Below are positions 56,330 through 64,000 of a DNA stretch of 64,000 nt, in pieces. The DNA comes from an uncultured Bacteroides sp. (GTDB lineage Bacteria; Bacteroidota; Bacteroidia; Bacteroidales; Bacteroidaceae). The notes beneath the pieces are model-generated. The model ran no database searches. It saw nothing but the letters and a program-made list of their open reading frames with translations, and was not told where the DNA came from. Where the stretch lies: NCBI GenBank assembly GCA_949288715.1, contig CASELH010000006.1:86081-150080 (forward strand), in the 5' to 3' direction. Position 1 is the stretch's first letter; every line of letters begins with the position of its first letter. Both the position numbers and the translations under genes were made by a program.

Positions 56330-59300
56330 ATGGAAAGAAGATTTCTAAAGAAAGCGAGCAAGTTCCTGCTACTATGCATGGTGGGGATGCTGCTCTCTGT
56401 GCAAGCCTTTGCACAGAGCATCACAGTGAAAGGCACTGTGGTCGACAACACGGGAATGAGCGTCATTGGCGCCAACGTAGTTGTCAAGGGAACAACGAAT
56501 GGTGTGATTACCGACCTGGACGGCAATTTCACCTTGCAGGCCAATCCGGGCGACATCATCGAGGTGTCCTACATAGGCTACGTGTCGCAAGAATTTCCTG
56601 CATCGGACAAATTAATCAAGATTACCCTCGCCGAGGACAACGAAATGCTGGACGAAGTGGTGGTTATCGGTTACGGCTCGGTAAAGAAGAACGACTTGAC
56701 GGGTTCGGTTACGGCCATCAAGGCTGAGGAAATCAACCGCGGCGTGGTCACTTCTCCCGACCAGATGCTGCAAGGCAAGGTGCCGGGCCTGCTGGTTACT
56801 CCGGCTTCCGGCGACCCCACGGGCAGTGCCACCATCCGCGTGCGTGGTGCGGCCTCTCTGTATGCCTCCAACGACCCGCTCATCGTGATTGACGGTGTGC
56901 CCGTCACGGGTGACGGCGCCGGCATGGCTAACCCGTTGGCTACGGTAAACCCCAACGACATTGAGTCGTACACGGTGTTGAAGGATGCCTCTGCTACAGC
57001 CATCTACGGTTCGCGCGCATCAAACGGCGTCATCATCATCCAGACCAAGAAGGGCACGGGCGAGAAGATGCAGGTGAGCTACAGCTCCACGTACAGCGTG
57101 AAGCAGAACTCGGGCAAGGTAGACGTGATGACCGGTGACCAATACCGCGACTACATGAACACCACCTATGCCGGAACAGACCGCTTGGCCAGCATTCAGA
57201 AGTTCATGGGCACGGCCAACACCGACTGACAAGACCTCATCTACCGCACGGCTTTCTCCACCGACCAGAACGTCAGCCTCTATGGCAATGCCAAGGGCGT
57301 GCTGCCCTACCGCGTCAGCCTGGGCTACACCTACGACGAGGCCACACTGAAGGTGGGCGACAACCGCCGTACCAACCTGGCGGTAAGCCTTACACCCAAA
57401 TTCTTCCAGGATCACTTGAGCGTGAACGTCAACCTGAAGGGCATCATGAACAAGGCCAACTATCCTAACTCGGGAGCCGTAGGCCAAGCCATCCGTTTCA
57501 GCCCTACCGTTGACCCCTATTTCCGCAATGCGGACGGCAGCATCGACTACAACCATGCCAACGGTTACTTCAACTGGCTTATCAATCAAGAAGATCCAAT
57601 GAACGACCAGGATGGTATTAGTACCAACCCCACCCTCAGCCCCTTGTCTTCGTTGTATGACAACTACAACAAGAACAAGACTTGGCGTTCGATGGGTAAC
57701 CTGCAGTTGGACTACAAGATTCACGGCTTTGAAGACTTGCGCGTGAACCTGAATTTAGGCTACGACATGGCACACACCACAGGAAAGACATACGCTGAGC
57801 TCGGCTCTATGACCTCTCTGCGTAACCAGCTGACCAATGACCTCTACAACGAATACTCCAACCAAAGTGCCAACACCTTGCTGGAATTCTACGGTAACTA
57901 CAACAAGGACTTTGGCAGCCACCACTTGGACGTGATGGCCGGTTACTCTTGGCAGCACTACTTCGAGCGCTACTTGTCTACCAGCTACTTGAATGCAGAC
58001 CGCACTACGATTTACAATGATCCTCCCAGCAACCGCAAGGAGTACTACCTGATTTCGTTCTACGGACGTGTCAACTACTCTTACGACTCCCGCTACCTGT
58101 TCACCTTCTCGCTGCGCGACGATGCTTCTTCACGCTTCTCCAAAGACAACCGCTGGGGTTTGTTCCCGTCAGTGGCCTTGGCTTGGAACATTGCCGAAGA
58201 AAGCTTCATCAAGGATAACAATGAGACTCCTTTCTCCAGCTTGAAGCTGCGCCTCGGTTGGGGTCAGACGGGTCAGCAGGACATAGGTATGGACCGTTGC
58301 TATGCCTACCAGTCGCTGTACAACATCTCCACCTCGCCCAACACCATGGTGCCCGGCTTTGGCGACGGCTATGGCTACACCATCGCCCCGCAGGCCTACA
58401 ACCCGGACATCAAGTGGGAAACTACCGAGACTTGGAACGTCGGCTTGGACTTCGGCTTCCTGAAAGGCCGCATCAACGGTAGCGTGGATGCCTACCTGCG
58501 CAAGACCTACGACCTGCTGAACGAAATACCCGCCCCGATGGGTACCAACTTCTCCAACCGCATCATCTCCAACGTAGGTAACATGAAGAACATGGGTCTG
58601 GAATTCAACCTAAACTTCATCCCCATCGAGCAGAAGGACATGCGCTGGACCATCAACCTGAACGGTACATGGCAAAAGACGGAAATCACTGAACTGAGCT
58701 CCAACTCGGCCGACTACCTCGGCGTACAGGTGGGTGCCGGCATGAGCAGCATCGGTGGCTTCTCCTCACTGTATCGCGTGGGCTACACACCCTACACGTA
58801 CTACCTGTTCCAACAGGCTTACGATGAAAACGGCCACCCGCTGGAGAACGTGCTGGTAGACCGCAACGGCGACGGCCAGATTTCTGATGCCGACCGCTAC
58901 GTCACCGGCAAGAGCATCCTGCCCAAATTCTACTTCGGTATCAGCACCCAGTTCACGTACAAGAAGTGGGACTTCGGCTTCAATGCCCACGGCTCGCTGG
59001 GCGGCTACGCACTGAACAAGGCTACGAAGAAAGACTTTGCCACCTCGTACAGCGACGACCATACCAAGGGCTACATCGACAACCTGGGCACCTATGCGCT
59101 GGAGACCGGCTGGACGGAAAGCATGAGCGAGTTCCAGAACTACTCCGACCTGTTCCTGGAGAACGCCTCCTTCTTCCGCATGGACAACATCAACGTGGGC
59201 TACACCTTCGACGAGTTCAAGAAGTGGAAGGGCAACATCCGCGTGGGTGCTTCCGTACAGAACGTGTTCACCATCACCAAGTACAGCGGTCTTGACCCCG

Positions 59301-59383
59301 AAATCACCTCGGCCGACGGTGTAGACAACAACCTCATCCCGCGTCCGCGCCTCTACACCCTGCGCCTGAACATTAACTTCTAA
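56330..59383 (+). pseudogene. susC: SusC outer-membrane starch-oligosaccharide transporter, interrupted by in-frame TGA
   Basis: TonB-dependent importer of maltooligosaccharides. One reading frame covers 3054 bp, 1017 residues if read through, the right size for SusC. Signal peptide about 1-29 (LLLCMVGMLLSVQAFAQ), carboxypeptidase-regulatory-like domain about 31-105 (VKGTVVDNTGMSVIGANVVV), TonB box and plug from LDEVVVIGYGSVKKNDLTGS, barrel to the final LRLNINF. Codon 300 (57227-57229) is TGA where MGTANTD-stop-QDLIYRTAF should continue, presumably a Trp TGG changed by one base. The first fragment (56330-57229) ends in the plug. Frame and codon use are undisturbed on both sides, so the lesion is recent or a sequencing error. 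All downstream sus genes are intact. Confidence 0.92.
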
Positions 59384-59406
59384 TCATCATGAAAGGAAAT
59401 AACAAT

Positions 59407-61044
59407 ATGAAAAAACTGATATACAGCTTAACGCTTGCCGCATCTGTACTCACCATGAACTCTTGCATCGGTGACCTGGATACGGTGTCATTGAACGAAA
59501 CAGTTAAGTCGGACATCGATGCCTACCACACGCTGGCCGACTACGAAATGGGCTTGGCCTACATCTACGGCTCCTTCTCATTGGTAAGCCAGAGCGACCC
59601 GGGCAGTTCGGACATCGCTGTGGACGATGCCGGACAGAGCGAGTTTACCCGCCAGTTTGTGGTACTGAATGAAATGTCGGCCGACGCACTGAAGTGCACA
59701 TGGGGCGACAGCTACATTACCGACACGCAGAATGCTTCGTGGACCTCTACCGGCAACGCCGCCACCATCGCTGTCTACTCGCGTGGCATGGTGACCGTGA
59801 CCCGCGCCAACGAGTTCTTGAAGCGCACAGAGGGTGTCGAGATGGAAGGACTGGCCGGCCTGCGCGCCGAAGCCCGCTTCCTCCGTGCCTACGCTTACTG
59901 GGTGCTGATGGACCTGTATGGCAACCCGCCCTTCGCCTTGCCGGAGAACATCAATGGTGAAGCTCCCTCACAGATAGGCCGCCCCGCACTGGCTGCATGG
60001 CTGGCCGGTGAACTGGAAGAACTGGCCGCCGACGGCAGCGACATGCCCGAAGTGGGCAGCGTGCCCTATCCCCGTGCCACCAAGGGTGCCGCACAGGCCC
60101 TGCTGGCCCGCCTCTACCTGAACTACGAAGTGTACACCAACGGTGCAGAAACCAAGTGGCAGGAAGCCCGCGATGCTGCCGAAAAGGTCATCAACATGGG
60201 CTACGCGCCTTGCCCCAACTACGCCGAACTCTTTATGCAAGACAACAGCGAGAACCCCAATGCCACGCAGGAGATGATTTTTGCCATCGCCTACGACCGC
60301 GACAAGACCCAAAGCTGGGGCGGCACCACGCACCTGGTATCGGGCAGCCTGGATGATGAAACCAGCAACACGGTAGCCGTAGCCTTAGGTTTCCCTGAAG
60401 GAACACACGTTGCTCCCGAACGTTGGAACGGTTACCACGTGCCCGCCGAATACGTATCGCAGAACTTTGAGCTGAGCGGCGTGACATGGGGCGGAACCGG
60501 CCTGGGCTACGACCGCGAAAACAGCGACAAGCGCGCCTTCTTCTGCAACATAGGCTGTGAGGAAGCTTTCGACAACAGCACCACCAAGAGCGGCTGGCGT
60601 TGCTGGAAGTTCATTGCCATCGACTCGAAAGGCGAATTGCACACCAGCAGCAACTTCTCGTCCATCGACTTCCCGGCCATCCGCTTGGGTGAAATGTACC
60701 TCATCTACGCCGAAGCACAGGCTCGCATGGACGGTGGCACCACTACCGATGCCAAGGCCATGAGCTACGTCAAGATTCTGCGCGACCGCGCCGGCCTGTC
60801 GATGCCCATGTACCTCGACCTGGACTTCATCTTGAAGGAACGTGCTTGCGAACTGATGCTGGAAGGACACCGCCGCACCGACCTCATCCGCTACGGATAC
60901 TTCACCAGTATGAGCTTCTCGTGGCCCTACAAGGGCGGCATCCCCGGCGGTGGCGTGGCTATCGACGACTTCCGCACCATCTACCCGCTGCTGCAGACCG
61001 ACTTGACGGAGAACCGCAACCTGGTGCAGAACCCGGGTTATTAA
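59407..61044 (+). CDS. susD: Surface starch-binding lipoprotein SusD
   Basis: Surface lipoprotein that lids SusC and binds starch helices. The signal peptide MKKLIYSLTLAASVLTMNSC has its lipid Cys at residue 20. The start at 59407 is preferred because AAAGGAAA lies just upstream; an ATG six codons earlier (59389) would give 551 residues, as in B. thetaiotaomicron SusD. The SusD fold of TPR-like helices is seen in FLKRTEGVEMEGLAGLRAEA, RFLRAYAYWVLMDLYGNPPF, and the C-terminal FPAIRLGEMYLIYAEAQARM and LKERACELMLEGHRRTDLIR. It begins 24 bp after susC and is coupled to it. Confidence 0.95.
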   Translation: MKKLIYSLTLAASVLTMNSCIGDLDTVSLNETVKSDIDAYHTLADYEMGLAYIYGSFSLVSQSDPGSSDIAVDDAGQSEFTRQFVVLNEMSADALKCTWGDSYITDTQNASWTSTGNAATIAVYSRGMVTVTRANEFLKRTEGVEMEGLAGLRAEARFLRAYAYWVLMDLYGNPPFALPENINGEAPSQIGRPALAAWLAGELEELAADGSDMPEVGSVPYPRATKGAAQALLARLYLNYEVYTNGAETKWQEARDAAEKVINMGYAPCPNYAELFMQDNSENPNATQEMIFAIAYDRDKTQSWGGTTHLVSGSLDDETSNTVAVALGFPEGTHVAPERWNGYHVPAEYVSQNFELSGVTWGGTGLGYDRENSDKRAFFCNIGCEEAFDNSTTKSGWRCWKFIAIDSKGELHTSSNFSSIDFPAIRLGEMYLIYAEAQARMDGGTTTDAKAMSYVKILRDRAGLSMPMYLDLDFILKERACELMLEGHRRTDLIRYGYFTSMSFSWPYKGGIPGGGVAIDDFRTIYPLLQTDLTENRNLVQNPGY

Positions 61045-61092
61045 TCACACACCCATATAATGATAACCATTTAAACATAGAAAGTGAATATC

Positions 61093-62214
61093 ATGAAACT
61101 ATTTAAAAGCATAATGACCTTGGCAACCGCCGCCCTCTTTGCGGCTTGCCAGACAGACATAGACACGCCGCAGATAGGCAACTCCGCGGACTTCGTGGCC
61201 CCGGTGCTGGGCGCATGCGGCGACGTGATAGTGAACGCTGACAACGCGGAAAACGAAAACGTCATCTTCTCGTGGACGGCTGCCGACTTCGGCCTGCCCG
61301 TGCAAGTGCTCTACCAGGTGTACCTGGTGCGCGACGGTGTGGAAGCCCTGGCAGGCGCCACCAACTCTACCTCGTTGGCCATTCCTAAGGGCGACCTGAA
61401 CGGCGTGGTCATCAACGGACTGGGCGTAAGCGCCAATGAGACGGTAGAAGTGACGGCCTATGTATCGGCCACCGTAGCCAACTCTACGAAGTACGAGGCC
61501 ATCAAGTCCGAGCAATCTGCCCCCTTCTCGGTATCGACCTATGCCGCACCGCTGAAGTGGCTGTTCCTTGTAGGCGAGTTCAACAACTGGAAAGAGACTA
61601 CTGCTCCTATCTTCTGGGAAACCGCTGCCGGCACCAACATCTACGAGTGCATGGTAGACTTTACGCCCACCAACGAATCGCCCACCAAGACCGGACACTC
61701 CTTCTTCAAGATTATACCCGAACAGAGCTGGGCTGCAAGCTACGGCAAGAACGAGCTGAGCGCAGGCTGGGCTGTAGAGGAGAACAACGACGGCAACCTC
61801 TCGCTGCCCACTGCCGACGGCGTCATCAACCAGATCAGCGTGAACCTGGCTGCCATGAGCATCAGCAAGAAGGCCTTAGGCAACTCGCTGGGCTTGACAG
61901 GTACTTTCAATGGCTGGGGCGATACAGAAAACGGAGGAACCCCAGACGTGCCCTTCACCTACGACGCACTGACCAGCACCTGGAAGACCGAGCCGGTGAG
62001 CCTGCCCGCCAACGCCGAGATTAAGCTGCGCATAGACGGCACTTGGGAAGGCACCCTAAACTGGGGCGACGCCGGCAAGGCAAGCACAGCCGTGGCCGGA
62101 GGCATGGAACTGGCCGAAGGCGGAGGCAACATCGTGGTGGCCGAAGGTGGCACCTACGTAGTAGTGCTGCACGCCAACCGCACCCCCTACGTGCTGGAGC
62201 TGCAAAAGCAATAA
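61093..62214 (+). CDS. susE: Surface starch-binding lipoprotein SusE
   Basis: Starch-binding outer-membrane lipoprotein of 373 residues. The signal MKLFKSIMTLATAALFAAC gives lipid Cys19; an in-frame GTG three codons upstream is rejected for ATG 61093. The N-terminal SusE (Ig-like) domain spans about 25-150 (VLGACGDVIVNADNAENENV, FSWTAADFGLPVQVLYQVYL). Two starch-binding modules follow, about 155-265 (LKWLFLVGEFNNWKETTAPI) and 270-373 (LGLTGTFNGWGDTENGGTPD), each with the GxFNxW motif. The same arrangement as B. thetaiotaomicron SusE (Ig plus two CBMs). Confidence 0.93.
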   Translation: MKLFKSIMTLATAALFAACQTDIDTPQIGNSADFVAPVLGACGDVIVNADNAENENVIFSWTAADFGLPVQVLYQVYLVRDGVEALAGATNSTSLAIPKGDLNGVVINGLGVSANETVEVTAYVSATVANSTKYEAIKSEQSAPFSVSTYAAPLKWLFLVGEFNNWKETTAPIFWETAAGTNIYECMVDFTPTNESPTKTGHSFFKIIPEQSWAASYGKNELSAGWAVEENNDGNLSLPTADGVINQISVNLAAMSISKKALGNSLGLTGTFNGWGDTENGGTPDVPFTYDALTSTWKTEPVSLPANAEIKLRIDGTWEGTLNWGDAGKASTAVAGGMELAEGGGNIVVAEGGTYVVVLHANRTPYVLELQKQ

Positions 62215-62251
62215 TCACCGAATGTCTAATCCTAAAAACAACTGAAAGACT

Positions 62252-63634
62252 ATGATAAAGTACTTGAAATACCTGTTTATGGCAGCCATCACCATGGTGG
62301 CTGCCACGGGATGCCAAGAAGAGGCCGAGGACGCTTTCTCCACCGCACCCGTAGCGCCCACGCTGACCAGCAACGGCAGCATACTGCTGACGAAGAACAC
62401 CATGACCGAGAACGTGAAGTGGGCTTGGACAGCAGCCCGCTACACCACGGGCACAGTGGACTACACCCTCTACGCCCAGTATGAGGAAACGACCCCCATA
62501 CAGATAGGCACTACCACCGACTTGACCCTGAGCATGGCGAAGACCGACTTCCACACCCTGCTGGAAGGCATTGCCGAAGCACCGGAGAACGCCACCTTCG
62601 ACCTGGACTTCTACGTGACGGCCACCGATGACATAGACACCTACACGTCGGAGAAGCTGATGATACGCGTGTACAGCTATGGCGACGCCGTGCCCGCCGA
62701 GGCCACGCCCGCCGCTGAGGCAATCACCTTGAGCGAGGACGAGCCGGATGCCGAAGTGGCCCTGCTCTCGTGGACACCCGCCCGCCTGGGCTACAACGAG
62801 GCCATCACCTACCGCATCGACGCCAGCTACAACGGACAGTCGACCACCGTGGCCAGCGAACTGACGGAGACAAGCTACAGCACCACCGTGCAGGCGTTGA
62901 ACGAACTGCTCGTCAAGGCCTTGGCCCTGCCCGCAGGCACGCCCACAGAGGTTGAGTTCATGGTCTACGCCTTCTCGGAGACGCAAACCGGAGGCGTGCC
63001 CTCGGCAGCCGTCACCATCGCAGTGACCGCCTACGAACTGCCTTACCCGAAGGAAGAATACATCTACATCCCCGGCGACCATCAGACCTCGTGGGAGCCT
63101 GCTACGGCACCGCGGCTGCGTGCTGTCAACATGGACGGCATCTACACCGGCTTCTGCTACCTGAACAGTGAGTTCAAGTTCACCGCACAACCCGATTGGG
63201 CACCGACTGAATACAACAACAGCCACTTCCCCAACAAGGGTGAAAACCTGGGCGGCGAAGGCGAAGGCAACATCACCATCGACCAGTCGGGCTTCTACTA
63301 CATCGAGGCCGACGTGATGACCGGCACGCTGACTGCCACGCTCACCACGACGTGGGGCATAGTAGGCGATGCAGTAGGCGACTGGAACGTAGACAAGCCT
63401 ATGACTTGGAACGCCGAAAAGGGTTGCTGGAGCACTACCGTTGACTTAGTAGCCGGCCCATTGAAATTCCGTGCAGACGGCGGCTGGGACACCAACGTAG
63501 GCGGCGCATTGGATGACCTAGAGTATAATGGAGAAAACTGCACCTTCGAAGGCCCCGACGGCAAATACCTCGTCGAACTGTACCTGCAACGCACGGACAG
63601 CAAGAAGATGTATGCCACGCTGACGGCACAATAA
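62252..63634 (+). CDS. susF: Surface starch-binding lipoprotein SusF-like (SusE/SusF family)
   Basis: Outer-membrane lipoprotein of 460 residues, lipid Cys21 in MAAITMVAATGC. Domains: a first SusE-type Ig domain (about 25-150, WAWTAARYTTGTVDYTLYAQ), a second one (about 155-265, LLSWTPARLGYNEAITYRID), then two starch-binding modules (about 270-360, EEYIYIPGDHQTSWEPATAP; and 365-460, TTTWGIVGDAVGDWNVDKPM). B. thetaiotaomicron SusF has one Ig domain and three CBMs, so here an Ig-like repeat appears in place of one CBM. It follows susE by 37 bp and is the last sus gene in the window. Confidence 0.85.
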   Translation: MIKYLKYLFMAAITMVAATGCQEEAEDAFSTAPVAPTLTSNGSILLTKNTMTENVKWAWTAARYTTGTVDYTLYAQYEETTPIQIGTTTDLTLSMAKTDFHTLLEGIAEAPENATFDLDFYVTATDDIDTYTSEKLMIRVYSYGDAVPAEATPAAEAITLSEDEPDAEVALLSWTPARLGYNEAITYRIDASYNGQSTTVASELTETSYSTTVQALNELLVKALALPAGTPTEVEFMVYAFSETQTGGVPSAAVTIAVTAYELPYPKEEYIYIPGDHQTSWEPATAPRLRAVNMDGIYTGFCYLNSEFKFTAQPDWAPTEYNNSHFPNKGENLGGEGEGNITIDQSGFYYIEADVMTGTLTATLTTTWGIVGDAVGDWNVDKPMTWNAEKGCWSTTVDLVAGPLKFRADGGWDTNVGGALDDLEYNGENCTFEGPDGKYLVELYLQRTDSKKMYATLTAQ

Positions 63635-63687
63635 GAGAGTGCGCCATAATGCAGGTTACCACCGCATTGTGACACTCCCTAATAATA

Positions 63688-63728
63688 GAAAGGCTGCTGC
63701 CAGCCACTGAGCCCGGCAGCAGCCTTTC
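63688..63728 (+). terminator. Strong hairpin after susF
   Basis: Fourteen-bp perfect stem GAAAGGCTGCTGCC / GGCAGCAGCCTTTC with a 13-nt loop, 54 bp after the susF stop. No T-tract follows, but in this position it most likely ends or protects the sus transcript. Confidence 0.7.
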
Positions 63729-63758
63729 CTATATCCGGCATCCGCGTTTCAGCGACAT

Positions 63759-63868
63759 GGAAGTATCATTTCCTAGCCTTGAAAGCCCCGTTCCCCAGCC
63801 TTGGAACACTCGCTCCCTGGCCTTGGGAACATTCTTCCCAAGCCTTGGGAAGCTCCTTCCCTGGCTTT
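63759..63868. repeat. Five 22-bp tandem repeats downstream of susF
   Basis: Units start at 63759, 63781, 63803, 63825 and 63847, each exactly 22 bp, rough consensus GGGAACnCTCnTTCCCnGGC then CTT; a partial sixth follows. Same period as the array at 24156-24242 and a similar GGAAC start, but otherwise divergent. Confidence 0.8.
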
Positions 63869-63956
63869 GGGAACGAAACTTAGTTTATAACTATAAATTG
63901 AAATTTAGTTTAGTGATGAGTGGTTAGTGATAAGTGATTAATACGTGCAATAAGGA

Positions 63957-64000
63957 GGTGGTAACTGATTCCCCGCCTCCGGGGAGGTTGCCCTCCCCCG
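63957..64000 (+). repeat. Partial copy of the 19 kb/28 kb palindromic element at the window edge
   Basis: GGTGGTAACTGATTCCCCGC then CTCCGGGGAGG matches the centre of the element at 19135-19165 with one base missing. It is cut by the window end. Confidence 0.75.

Larger units (their letters stand above)
63635..64000. other. Gene-free right end: hairpin, tandem array and repeat fragment
   Basis: No gene is seen in the last 366 bp. It holds the terminator-like hairpin at 63688-63728, five 22-bp repeats at 63759-63868, AT-rich GTGATGAGTGGTTAGTGATA words, and from 63957 a partial copy of the palindromic element family. No susG start is present. Confidence 0.7.

Noticed and set aside
57227-57229. 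TGA in susC read as selenocysteine
   Set aside because: SusC proteins are not selenoproteins, Trp fits the context, and I see no stem-loop suitable as a SECIS element right after the codon.
57299-59383. Separate gene for the C-terminal part of SusC
   Set aside because: It begins at an internal GTG with no signal peptide or ribosome site; it is the remainder of the interrupted frame.

Overview
The window reads as chromosome of a gut-type Bacteroidales bacterium (Bacteroides or a close relative such as Mediterranea or Phocaeicola). Evidence: a sus starch-utilisation locus, SusC/SusD proteins, TAnnTTTG (-7) promoter boxes before many genes, DUF4783, DUF4943 and DUF5686 proteins, and an archaeal/eukaryotic-type ProS. 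Base composition looks GC-rich for the group by eye; I could not compute it.

Layout. 0-6.3 kb: edge of a possible efflux adaptor gene, a LysM glucosaminidase, a BamE-like lipoprotein, cytidine deaminase, then a stretch of looser composition with a DUF3592 protein, an AraC regulator, a frameshifted iron alcohol dehydrogenase and an SMR transporter. 6.4-15.3 kb: proS, NADH pyrophosphatase, GH36 alpha-galactosidase, an ECF sigma operon whose second gene joins an inner-membrane anti-sigma-like half to a beta-barrel-like half, then DUF4783-nadC. 15.6-36.2 kb: DUF5686 barrel, GDP-fucose synthase, M16 peptidase, a LytTR two-component pair divergent from a TonB-type barrel, UPF0126 channel, a WecB-like protein lacking key catalytic residues, a hydroxyacid dehydrogenase, 5'-nucleotidase, LolC/E-type permease, aminotransferase and a sugar-isomerase-like protein. 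36.4-43.0 kb: a seven-gene TetR-TolC-adaptor-ABC-2 export operon. 43.2-63.6 kb: a starch and maltodextrin supercluster: pullulanase, 4-alpha-glucanotransferase, MFS transporter, susR, susA, susB, susC, susD, susE, susF.

How the starch genes fit together: SusD, SusE and SusF bind starch at the surface, SusC imports oligosaccharides through the outer membrane, SusA and SusB cut them to glucose in the periplasm, the MFS protein can take maltose across the inner membrane and MalQ reshuffles it inside; SusR senses maltose and activates. Two things are odd: susC carries an in-frame TGA at codon 300, and no susG follows susF, which ends at a hairpin and a tandem array.

The intergenic DNA holds the least explained signals. 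Four dispersed palindromic families are present, three of them as inverted pairs: 19.1/28.6 kb, 49.6/56.1 kb, and 15.4/43.1 kb. There are tandem arrays with 11- or 22-bp periods, a MITE-like element at 31.9 kb, and a 22-bp-periodic array plus a 22-bp-spaced direct-repeat pair between the LytTR system and its neighbour that look like LytTR operators. I recognised no tRNA, rRNA, CRISPR array, transposase or integrase.
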